Notes under the pieces: generated by a model
The model's input: only the letters and a program-made list of their open reading frames with translations
Told to the model about the DNA's origin: nothing
Databases searched by the model: none
Assembly: GCA_002245135.1 (NCBI GenBank)
Contig: NGBS01000116.1
Coordinates: 1-21,889, forward strand
DNA: 21,889 nucleotides
DNA from: Proteromonas lacertae
Taxonomy: Eukaryota > Sar > Bigyra > Opalinata > Proteromonadidae
Reading direction: 5' to 3'
Made by a program: the position numbers and the translations under genes
Part shown: positions 1 to 10,900 of the stretch, piece by piece
How positions within the stretch are numbered: position 1 is the first letter of the stretch
Layout of the letters: every line of letters starts with the position of its first letter

Positions 1-250
1 TTTATGTTTGTTCTGTTTATTTTCTGTGGTTTGAAGTTAAATTTCTTTAAAATCCTCATTTGTTCCCTGCAAAGATCTTTCACCTTTATTTTACCTTCAA
101 AAAACGATAAATCTCTTTCCTTTATTCATCTACAGGATGAAATAAACAAAAAACAACTGCCAAGCTAAAAAATAGGCTTGTATTGATTTATTCATCAGCC
201 AAACAAAAATACATAGCAAAAATATTATAATCATTAAATTAACATATAAA
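1..250. other. AT-rich flank with no gene seen
   Basis: I find no convincing coding sequence, RNA gene or repeat here. It lies downstream of the stop codon of the minus-strand kinase/LRR gene and probably contains that gene's 3' flank. A short imperfect inverted repeat (aagcctatt against aataggctt-like sequence near 163-180) could form a small hairpin, but nothing ties it to a function. Confidence 0.4.
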
Positions 251-1947
251 TTAAAATGAATCCATGTATATTCTTACATTAGTTTTAGATTGAGAATTAA
301 TTGAAGGAAAACAAAGCAATAAAGTAGGATCATTGTCTCTTAATGATAAATAATGTAATTTAGGTAATTTATAAGTCATATCAATTATCATACTCATCGA
401 ATTAATTGGATATAAAATTGTAAGACAAATCCAAAGTCATTAAATTTGTAAGTTTTGAACATTCATTATATAATTCTATCATTCCAATATCAGTAATTTC
501 ATTACTAGACAAAGCAAGTATCATGACATTTCTGAATATCATCAAATTTATCAACAATTGATGTTAAAGAATTATCTGATATTGCAAAATAACTCAAATC
601 TAATGTTGTGATTTCTCTATTTGTTTGAATTAAAGTGGCAAATAGTTTGACAATATATTCAAGCCTTCCTCATCAAAATTTTCTGATACAGATAGATGTT
701 CTAAATTGGTTAATATTGAGAGATAATTACATAACATTTTATTGGCCTTCAACAGTAATACTTGTGCATTTTAAATCTAAATATTTCATATCTAATATAT
801 CTAGGAAATTGTCTAACTAAAAACTTTAAGAATTATCACTAAAATCCATTTCTGAACAACCAATGAAAAATCAGGTCTTATTGACATAATAAAATCACTT
901 AAATCACATTCATTGGATGTAGAAATAGTTTTCCATCCATAAAGACAATTGCTAGCTAAAGGACTTATTCTATTGTAATCTTTCCATATTAAATTAACCA
1001 AAGTGGAAAAGCAATCATCATTACTATTCTTACTGTGATTATAATAATCAAACCATTCATGTAATAATACTATTTTAATAAATAATATTATTATATATAC
1101 AGTCATTATCACATATTATCTTATAACATTGACTAAATAACAATCTTTCCAAATTTTCATCTTCATAAATTACATTAAAAATATATGGAGAATATGATGT
1201 AACTGATAATGATTTTATTTCCTTTAAAGTAATTACTGTATTCTGATCTTGTACAAGACATTTTTTAATGATAGAAATGAATGATATTACTTCTATATCA
1301 TCTATTTCTACATTATCTATTCTCATTTCATTTATATCAAAATCCATTATTTGTGTTTTGATTACCTCTTGTGTATTTCCATTAAATAGGTGTTTACCTG
1401 TTAGGAAATAATATATTAAACAACCAATGCTCCAAATATCAATGGAATAATCTATTTCTTCACCAGAGTAATATTTTGGTGATAAATAACGAAGAGATGA
1501 TAATGGAATGTCATTATTACAACGAATTGAATTGAGAAGATAATCACTAATTAATATACTTGATGTAAATGAGATTAATATATTTGATGGCTTTATATTT
1601 CCATTAATCATATTCATTGAGTGAAAAAAAGAAAGTGCATTGATTGTATTCTCTAAAACTAAAGGTAAATAGTTCCGAAGTGTTTCTTTATCAACAATAT
1701 TTTGTAATGATTTTAGTTGTAAGTCTTCACCTATTAGAATTGAATTTTCTTTTATTTCTACAACTTGCATGGGTAATAAAATTGATGAATCAAAAATTTT
1801 AATATTCTTTATTGCTTGGAAGAATTGAGACTTTTCATGAGAATGAATTAAACTTGTGTTTATAGTTTTGAGCTTAAAATTTACACATCGAACAAGCTCT
1901 ATTGATATAGTAGTCATCAGCATCATATTCTGAAGAATGCTATTCAT
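251..1947 (-). pseudogene. Kinase-like domain plus leucine-rich repeats, LRR part broken
   Basis: Reads right to left. Exon 1 (1947-1101) and exon 2 (from 1069) are joined across a 31-nt GT-AG intron (1100-1070). The N-terminal half is an intact protein-kinase fold: the HRD region reads NGNIKPSNIL, so the catalytic Asp is replaced by Asn; the DFG region reads SDYLL; the helix F region reads DYSIDIWSIGCLIYYFLTG. No glycine-rich loop is visible, so it is most likely a pseudokinase. Downstream, leucine-rich repeat pieces such as LTNLEHLSVSEN, LMTLDLSYN and LPKLHYLSLRDN lie in changing frames, at least five single-base frame changes between about 830 and 400, and the last frame stops at 251-253. 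Either this is a decaying gene or the sequence near this window edge is poor. A related locus lies at 13618-14710. Substrate and role unknown. Confidence 0.65.
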
Positions 1948-2039
1948 CTAAACAAGAAAAGAGTAAAAAACTATTTTGAAAAAAAAGCTTGATTACACAA
2001 ATTAAAGCGTTTCTTTCGTTTCTATTTGAATTAAATTCT
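1948..2039. promoter_or_regulatory. 92-bp divergent intergenic region
   Basis: Only 92 bases separate the start codon of the minus-strand kinase/LRR gene (1947) from the start codon of the plus-strand CFAP43 gene (2040). Both upstream regions must therefore sit in this segment or inside the neighbouring genes. It contains AT-rich tracts but I recognise no specific promoter element. Confidence 0.5.
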
Positions 2040-5000
2040 ATGGACGTTTCAATATCATTTGATGCAGCATTGGGTTATCCAGAATCTGAAATAAAAATGG
2101 TTACTTCTGTATAATAATTTGTTTATATTTAGGATATAATGATGTGTATTGTTGGAAATGGCATCAGATTATTCAATTGTAACAGTAGAACAGTTGATTA
2201 CATATGGAATACATCATTAAGACATATAACATGCTCTACAGTGTCTACTAATGCAAAGTATCACAAATTCTATAATATAATTTACTTAGATGTATTGCTT
2301 TTGCAACGGAAGGACCAATGCCACTTATTCATATTTACAACTATCCAGAAAAGACACTAAGAGCAACATTAGAAGGAAAAACTCAATTAAACTACCAAGC
2401 GATTGCAATATCAAATGATGGTAATACATTAGCAGCAATAGGTTGTGAAGATGATGAAGATTTATCAATATTCGATCTACAAAAGTGTGAATTGAAAAGT
2501 GGAGGACATGTTCCATTACCCCATTTCTGTAAGGAAGTATCATTCAATCCATTCACAGATATGCAGTTATGTACAAGTGGTAATAAAGGTATCTATTTCT
2601 GGAAGATTACTGACCAATTCGAATCTAACAAAATTGATGTTTTACCAGGTCAAATCCCAAATATAATAGTAGAAAATACTGAAGGTAGATTACCCACCAA
2701 ACCTGAAGAATTAGTTGATATAAAAACACACTCATGGACACCAACGAAAGATATAATAGCAGCATCAATGAAAGGTGAATTATTTATATTCGATCCAACT
2801 ACAGGTAATGTAAAAGAAACAATTTATTTAGAAGATGATGTGTTGTGCAATAAGATATTAATAACTACTAATTACTATGTATTAGGTTGTAGTGATGGTA
2901 AAATCAGATGGTTGAGTATGGAAGAACAACATTTATTAGATGGTTCAGTAACTTTAAACGATGAACAAGCAGCTGTAGTTTCATTCTGTCATACACCTGA
3001 TTATCAAAGAGGTATTGCTACATGTAAGAATGGAGTATTATATTCATTTAATTTACAATTGTTACCTCCTTCTACTCCATCTGGTAAGAGAAAAGCTGTT
3101 GATCAAACGAAGAAGATGAATGTGAAAGTATTACAATCATATCCAATTGGATCAATATTATGTGGTTCATTTGTGAAATTAGAGAATGAAAGTGTAATTA
3201 TTGTGACTGGTGGTGATGATGGAATAGTAAGAGCTTGGGATGCAAATAACTATGACTTATTACAGTATAATATATAATATAATATAATATAATATAATAT
3301 ATATAGTAAATTGCCATTAACACAATACAAGATCTGTTCAATATCCGTCTCTATCAATCGTCCAGTTGTCGCAATAGGTAATACCAATGGTGAAGTGTGG
3401 ATGGTTTATTGTCGTAATGAAGATGATGGTTCAACTGAATTACATACAATATGGCATGAAAGAATGTTTGATACTCCAATTACCCACTTATTATACCATC
3501 CAGTCTTACCAATCTTAACAATTGGTACTTATAATTCTAATAAATTAATATATGTTATAACACGTCCTGATTGTTTAGGTAAAGTATTAGGTTGTTCGTT
3601 ATTACCAGATGATCATTTAATTACATCTATTCAATTCCATTTTAGTTTATTAGTGGTTATATCTTGTTATGGTTCAATGTTTACTGTTGATTTACCTGTT
3701 CCAGGTGTAGATGGAGTTGATCCAGTTTCTATTAAAGTTGTACCAAGGACGAGATTAGATTGTGCAACATTTGGATTAATCTGTTGTCCATTAAAACCAA
3801 TTAGTAAAGATATAGAATATCTATCAGTTAGTCCCAATCGAAGCAGTATTGCACAATATACATTCTTAGCTGATTGGTCTGCCGTTCCTGTAGTTACAAC
3901 CTTACCAGTAGAAGCAAAACAACCAACTAAATGTATAGAAGGAAGTAAAAAAGGTATAAGTTCAATTGCATTACCTAATATTGGAGTAGGATGTGGTGAA
4001 ACATACTTTGTAACTGGAGGATTAGATGGAACAATTGTATTGTATAGAATAAGTGATCAAGATATATGTGAATCAATTATCTCAATTCATAATCAATCTA
4101 AACCTATTACTTCAGTAGCATTCTCTGTTGATGGAATGAAAATAGTATCTACTTCATTAGATGGTACAATTATGATATATTCATTAAGTGGAACATTGGC
4201 TGGACAAGTATCAAAATCGATTGAAAAGATTCAAGGTAATAGTCAACCAAATGCATTAGAATTAACAGCTTTAGAAGCTCTTACTGAAACATATTATGAA
4301 GAAGAGAACATCAATATTGCTGAAAACCCTCCAATGTTGGATGAAATAATAAGAATTATTGACAAAGAAAAGATAGCTGCAATTAATAGATCAATAGATT
4401 TAAAGAAAGAAAGATTGTATGTTATTTATAATCGATTACAAGATCTATTAAATGAGAATGGTCAAGTAACAGATTTACAGAAATTAGAAAGAAGTGAATT
4501 TGTGATTGATTTAGTAGAATATGCAAAAAGAAAAGAAGAAAATAATAAAAGAATGAATGAATTAAGAGAAAAGCTTGAAGATACAAACTATGGATATCAA
4601 TTACTATTAGAAAAATATAGACATGAATTTTGGGATTCAATGGAAGTTCATGCTATTTCATTATACTCTTTCAAATCTGGTATTGCTGTACGAAACTTCC
4701 CAATACCCCAACAATCAAACGAAGAATTATCAACTTTAGAAAAAGTGAAAATACAAAGACAAATTGAAATATTAGCATTAAAAGCATTAAATAATAATAA
4801 AAGAGAATGGAATGGATTATGTGATGGATTTGATCCTAATAGCAATTGGTTAATTAATGCTGGAGATATAAAACCACAAAATAAAAAAGAAGGAAGTGGT
4901 TCTGGTAATGGCAATGATAAACAACAACCACCAACAGAGAATGAATTAAATGAAGGATCTTATGATGAAGAAAATCTAACAATTGTTGATTTATTATACC

Positions 5001-5084
5001 ATCCATTTGCCTGTAAATCAATTATACAAAAGAGATATCAATGTATATTGATTAGACAATATATTAGAGAAATTAAACAGTATA

Positions 5085-5139
<55 letters not shown>

Positions 5140-7343
5140 GTTTATATAGTGATTTCAATATTGAATTTGATAAAATGATGTCTAAAAAGAAAGACGAAAT
5201 GGAAAGAATCTTAGGTAAGAATGCCAGAATACAAGAAATCATTGACGAGTTACGAGTAGATAGTGAATACTACAAACCGAAATGGGATCCAAGTGAAAAT
5301 CCAGAAGAAATATTCAAAGTTGAAGATAAAGATATTACAGTTGAACCTTATGTAAGTGAAGAAGAGAAAGCACGAAGAAAGAAAGCAGCAGAAGAAGAAG
5401 AAAGGAGAAGAAAAGAGAAAGAAAATAGTCCAGAAGAAAGAGCTTTAAGAGAGATGATGGATGGTGTTATATTTAAAAAGAAAGATTTAAATACATTAAA
5501 CGCTATGTTACAACCAGAGCCATGGATGGTAGAAACAAATCAAAACGAATGGACTGACGAACAAAAACAACAATTCAAAGCCTTTGAAGAAAGGAAGAAA
5601 GTCATTGAAGAAGAGAGAGATCAAAAGAAGAAAATGTTGGAATTAGAATTAAGAAGATTAAAGACTGAAGTTAATGATATTACTCGTATATATGATGAGA
5701 GTTTGAATGAATTATATTCAAAGATGTTAGCTGCACAAATGATTATTTATACACAACAGTATTACATTGCAAGATTACAATTATCAATGGTAGAAGTTGA
5801 AACTGATAGTGTAAAGTTCAAAGAGATTAATAGAAAATTAGATGACTTATTAGATAAACAGACTCAGTTACAAATGCATATTAATAGATTCCAACAAGAA
5901 TTAGCAAAGATGGATATTGATTTGAGTAATTTGATAGAGAATGATCGTAGTTTAAGAACCAATTTTGAAGCTTCTTTACAGCATAGAACCAAGATTCAAA
6001 ATCAAAAAGTATTACATGAATGTATTGAATTATTCAACATGAGAAAAGGAAGAAGAAGGCATTTCCAACCAGGAGCATCTTCTGCAAGTAGAATGAGTCA
6101 AACCAGTGCAAGTAGAAGAAGTAGTTTTATGTCTGGTTCAAGAATGAGTTTTGCTTCATCACGTCAATCTACAAGAATGTCAATGATGAGTAGAAAGAGT
6201 CAACAACAGGATATGAAGGTAGTTACTTTGGATGAAAATGCATCAGCTCCACAAATATTAGATCCATTTGTTGATGCTAATAAAGCAGTAGAAAAGATGT
6301 TGAAAGAGAGAGAATTAAAGGCAAAAGATTTAGCTCCAATTGATTTTAAAGACTGGACTGTTGAAGAAGAAGCTCCTGATGAAACATTATGGAATAGATT
6401 ACAAGACTTGAGAATAGAAAAAATACAATCAGAAGAAGCAAGAAGACAAGCTGAAGATCGATGTAAAAAGGCAAAACAAAGATTTGGTGAATTACAGACA
6501 GAATTAGATAGTTATGATGATGTAGTACAACAATCCAGAAGTAATGTAGATACATTTAACAAAGCAATATATTATAATAAACAGAATATTGATATATTGA
6601 TACAAATCAAGCAAGGCTTGCATGAAATTCAAACTGATAATTCTGTTGTTATTGATTATCATGATGCTATGTTAATCAACAGAACAGTAATTGAACAAGT
6701 GAATAATAGAATATTAGAATTAGGTCAAGCTAGAATTGATATTTTAACACAAATTCGAGATTTTAAGAGAAAAATACACTATTTACATTGGAAGAAACAA
6801 TATTTGGAACAAATGAGAGCTCATGTAGAAGAAAGTCATATGGATATTCAGATGTTAAGAGTGACAAAAGCATTACAGGAGTTTATGAGAACAGATCCTT
6901 CGTTATTATTACAAAATAACAATTCTGTAGATGAAAAGAGAAATGAATTAGCAATGCAAACATTAATGAACAATTATAATGATAAAGTGGAAATTATTAA
7001 CCAAACAATTTATAAAATAAAACAACAAATTAGAGTGAAACAGAAGGAGAATAAAGCTTTAGAATTTCAGATTGATAAATTAGAAGAAAGTGTAAAATCA
7101 AGAAGAGATATAATGGAATCAAGACTAAGAAATGCAGGTGCAAATTCATTAGATCCAAAGATTCAAGCAATGCAAAGAATGGATACTGTTGTTGCAAGAC
7201 GAAAGCTAATTGATTTAGCCAAAGATCAAACTGAAGAAATTGAGTATTTAAGACAAGAGTTAGATCGTTTAAGACAAAAGACTTTTCCTTCATTTAGTCA
7301 AACATCTCAATGGATTGCACCAGATGAAAAGATTACTTATTAA
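2040..7343 (+). CDS. CFAP43: Cilia- and flagella-associated protein 43 (WD40 + coiled coil)
   Basis: Five exons: 2040-2099, 2133-2257, 2290-3264, 3307-5079, 5150-7343; introns of 33, 32, 42 and 70 nt, all GT-AG. Phases agree throughout, giving 1,708 residues, close to animal CFAP43 (about 1,665). Residues 20 to about 700 form WD40-type propellers (for example TGGDDGIVRAWD, TGGLDGTIVLYRISD, TSLDGTIMIYSLSG). The rest is mostly charged coiled coil. Near residue 1075 the stretch RALREMMDGVIFKKKDL, followed by PWM and EWTDEQKQQFKAFE, resembles the conserved CFAP43 segment; this is why I prefer CFAP43 to its partner CFAP44. In known systems CFAP43/44 form the tether and tether-head complex of inner dynein f (I1) on the axoneme. 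A Ser/Arg/Met-rich insert sits at about residues 1288-1332. The start at 2040 is the first ATG in frame through intron 1. Stop is TAA. Confidence 0.85.
3265..3306 (+). repeat. TAATA-repeat intron of CFAP43
   Basis: The third CFAP43 intron is 42 nt and consists almost entirely of a TATAA/ATAAT pentanucleotide run between a GTATAA donor and a TATATAG acceptor. Removing it joins ...DLL to HKLPLTQYK in frame. The repeat therefore supplies nearly all intron sequence. Confidence 0.75.
5080..5149 (+). repeat. (ATT)n microsatellite intron of CFAP43
   Basis: The fourth CFAP43 intron (70 nt) is dominated by an ATT/TAT trinucleotide run at about 5086-5136. If retained it would be read as poly-leucine and end at the TAG that is part of the acceptor (TTTATATAG). 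Splicing from GTATAT to TATATAG restores the frame: ...EIK, H, DFNIEFDKMM.... A trinucleotide unit means length changes would not shift a retained-intron frame. Confidence 0.75.
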
Positions 7344-7647
7344 TATAATTATTTCTTATTATTAATTAAAAAAAACAACAATAAATATATATCAAATGTG
7401 TAATGAGGATTATTTTATTTTAAAATGAATTTTGGAATGTTTCAAAATATTGATTCGTTTCATTTCAATTTTTCTTTTTAACAATTTATCATCATTTTGA
7501 GTGTGAATTATTTTAGTTTGCAGTGTAGGATAGTAGAAATAAAGCGCAGAAATAGTTAGTTAGGTACCTGTTCTACCTAGGCAGTTTACCTACTTAAAAA
7601 TACAAAAAAAGTATTTCTATATAAGTAAGCAGCTTGTCCTGTGCAGC
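7344..7647. other. Intergenic spacer between CFAP43 and the inverted-repeat element
   Basis: I see no gene in these roughly 300 bases. The first 200 are AT-rich and probably include the CFAP43 3' end. From about 7545 the composition is less AT-rich and contains small repeats: taggta (7561-7566) pairs with taccta (7574-7579) as a possible hairpin that includes the palindrome ggtacc, and the heptamer gcagctt occurs directly repeated at 7629-7635 and 7643-7649, ending at the element border. Confidence 0.5.
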
Positions 7648-7650
7648 TTA
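7648..7650. repeat. Possible 3-bp target-site duplication (left)
   Basis: TTA lies immediately outside the left inverted arm and TTA again lies immediately outside the right arm (12901-12903), as a direct repeat. A 3-bp duplication of TWA type is typical of PIF/Harbinger-like insertions, but three bases can match by chance (about 1 in 64), so this is suggestive only. Confidence 0.35.
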
Positions 7651-7947
7651 GAAATGCTTAAATAAAACATAAATTAAAATAATAACTAAACAACTAAAAA
7701 TACTTTTGAATATTATAATTCATCTTATCAACTATACGCTTTTCTTCTATTTTCTTCTTTTTCTTCTATCATTAAGTATTATGTTTGTTTTTTTTATAAT
7801 TATAGGTAAATGGATGCTCAAGATTTAATTGAAATAATAAACTGTGAATCTGCCATTAAAACTGATAACACAGGTATAGAATATGTAGAAGATCCTATTT
7901 TTATTCAAAGACAGAGTTATTTAAATATTTACAACGAAATGATGAAA
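7651..7947. repeat. Left inverted arm (297 bp)
   Basis: Reverse complement of 12603-12900 with one substitution and one homopolymer indel (8 T here, 9 A on the right near 12755-12763). It contains about 159 bp of upstream sequence and then the first 46 codons of the internal gene, here on the plus strand. Identity ends abruptly after the GATGAAA at 7941-7947. Confidence 0.92.
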
Positions 7948-7980
7948 AAAGGGGCAATAATCATTACTAACCCAGTATAG
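7810..7980 (+). pseudogene. Duplicated first 46 codons of the NTPase gene plus 10 new codons
   Basis: The left arm carries the same ATG and first 46 codons as the gene that starts at 12740 on the other strand (MDAQDLIEII... to ...YNEMMK). Past the repeat border the frame continues for ten unrelated residues (KGAIIITNPV) and stops with TAG at 7978-7980. The P-loop and everything after it are absent, so no NTPase function is expected from this copy. It ends 7 bp from the stop codon of the full gene, which runs the opposite way. It has the same upstream 159 bp as the full gene and may be transcribed, but that is inference. Confidence 0.7.
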
Positions 7981-7987
7981 GTTTTAT

Positions 7988-10900
7988 CTAATTAATCCTT
8001 TCATTCCTTCTAATAAAGCTACAAATATCATCCTGTTTTATTTTTTCTATATCTTCAATTGTAAATAATTTAATTCTTAAACCAGATTGTATATCTTTCG
8101 AATATTGTAAAAAATATTGTTTATATTTATTACGCTTTTCTGTTACAAAATCATTTTTGTTAACATCTTCTATTTTCTCTACATAATATAATGGAAATAC
8201 AACAACATTATTAATAACATAACATATATCATCACTACCAATATCAATTGGAGTAATATAATAACCTTCTCCACATCCTATTGATGTTGTAGTATTTTGA
8301 AAATATTTATTAAATATATTCATCTGAATATTATTAAACTTAATCACATCATTATTCCACCTTTTATTATACATAATTGAATACCACACTATTTCATTGA
8401 ATAATAGTTTATATAGAGGATGATTTTTATCTGATTATATTTTATTCTTGAAAAAATCCTTTATAATTTAAATTCTCTTTTACTACATCTGTGACTTGTA
8501 CAGAAATAAACATATTTAAATACTTCTTTGGATATAAATTCTAATTGAACTTTATCAATTGAATCATAATCTAATACTTTGTATTTTACAATATAATGTG
8601 ACATATCTGTATCTAATCTATCAACATTTAATTCAACATCATTTTCCAAATTTGATTCTTTACCTCTTTCACATGGAAAGAGATATTTCTTTATAAAATT
8701 AAAATATCCAAGAGTATTCACAGTTGTTTTAATACAGTTTGTATAAATTTCATCCCAATAACTTGTTCTATTTGGGTTTATTGTTGTTATATAATATGTT
8801 TTATATATAGCTGCGAAATATAAATGTCTTGGTACTCGATTGTATATAGAGATTAGATTATCATCAATTGCATTTCCTAATTCATCAGGTAAACAATTTT
8901 CTTTCCATATATCTATCTCTTTTTCATTACAAATATCTAAATAGAAATATACTTTATTACCATGTTTAAAACCTTTTATACTTTTATAGTTTTTATTATC
9001 TGGAGAACTGACATTTACAATTATATTACTTCTTATATATATAATTTCAGGAATATCATATGAATCACATATTATTATATCTTCAGCAGTTTTATCTTCT
9101 TCTAAATATTTTCCAATCAAATTATAGATAACAGGATAATCTGGAATTCCATCTACTTTCTTTGAACTTTTATAATATGTTAAACCTAAATTAATACCTA
9201 ATTTTTCTTTCAATTGAATGAATTTTAAGATAAAATAAACTAAAAATGTGGATTTTCCACATCCTGGTTGACCTCTCAGTAAATAGTAACTTTTAATTTT
9301 ATCTATAGTAGGTTTACATTTGATTAGTTTTTTTAATCTTTCTTTCTCTCTTTCAACGATTTTATGTAAATCATCTTCATTAATTGAAGGATCAACATTC
9401 ACATTTATATATTTCAATAACTTCTTTAAAACAAATTCATTTTTTCTATACTTATAAAAACAATTATAAATTATATTATATTCTATTCTTTTCCAAAATA
9501 GTGGATAATAATCTCTCACCAATATTTTATGACTTGGATATTGAAATAATTTTATACTTTCATCAATTTTTATCAATAATTCATTAAATGTAAAACTGGG
9601 AGATTTTTTACCTATATCAAATATACGTTTCACATAATCAAAACCTATTTCATTATATATATATTTATATTTATATATACTGTTTCTAGAGGGTGGTGAT
9701 ATTAACTGAAGAGGAGAAACATTTTCTGATACTTTAACACTCTTAGACTTATATTCTGAATCTATCACTTTACTCTTCTTTTTTCCCCCTGAATTTTCAT
9801 TACCAGTAAATGGAGGAAGATCAGTAGTAGTAGTAGAAGAAGAAGAAGAAGGAGGAGGAGGAGGAGCATAATTATCTTCTTTAGTTTCAATTTCCATAGC
9901 AGAAGTAAGATTTCCAAATTCATATCTATTTTTCAGCTCATTATTGTAATATATATCTATACCACATTTCTTTATTTTCAATTGTGTGTTATATCCTTCT
10001 GTATCTAATTTTGGTTGACATGATATATTCATTTTACATTTACCACAATAGAATGTTTTCTTGTTGATAAAATCATTTACATATTCACATTCTCTTAGAA
10101 TTGATGTTCTTTCATTACAATATGGACAAGTTAAAATTTCTGTTATAGCATAAACTTCATTTTCATTACCTATACCTTTTGCTTCTGATAATAAGGAATA
10201 AAAGTGATCATATGTAAAATTAATAGCATCTAATACATTTCTATAGGTAAACTTTACTTTTTCTTCTCCTCCTTCTTTTACTAATTCAATTAATAGCAAT
10301 GGATTTAGAATTGGTTTTGTATTATCCACTTCACAATCATAATAGTTTCTTCTTTGTCCATCTGAAGTATCAAATGATGTTGGAGAAATATAATTACTTA
10401 AAATCATATCTAACTTATCCAATCCTTCTTTATATGAGCTACATGACATATTTGATTCATCTAAATATATAAAATTTGAATCTAAAAACCTTTTCATTAT
10501 AATATTATTTCTTAATGTGATTATCAATGAATTGGTTATTCTCAAATCATCTCCTTCTAAAGCAATACTTTTCTTGTCATCTTTATAATATAACAAATCA
10601 ACATTAATCTCTGGATCATTTATTCTTTTTCTATCTAATTCAATATATGATATAATTTCATTTGTTTTTTCTACTCTTTTGAATTTGTTTTTCATTATTC
10701 TCTCTTTTTTATCATTGTCAAATGTATCATATGATGGATAAATATGTTTTATATACTTCATCATTTTTGGTCCTAACATGTCAGTATATTTACTAAAGTC
10801 AAAACTTTCTTCTATATCCATTCTCACATCATATTTATGACTTATCATTGTAATTACAAATCTGGGATTATAATCTCTATCAAGGTAAGTTTTAATGAAA

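Noticed and set aside
5081-5136. Poly-leucine tract in CFAP43
   Set aside because: It is the ATT microsatellite of an intron read through; splicing removes it and restores continuous coding sequence.
7545-7646. tRNA-derived SINE or tRNA gene
   Set aside because: No cloverleaf and no recognisable internal A or B box could be found, and there is no poly-A or repeat tail.
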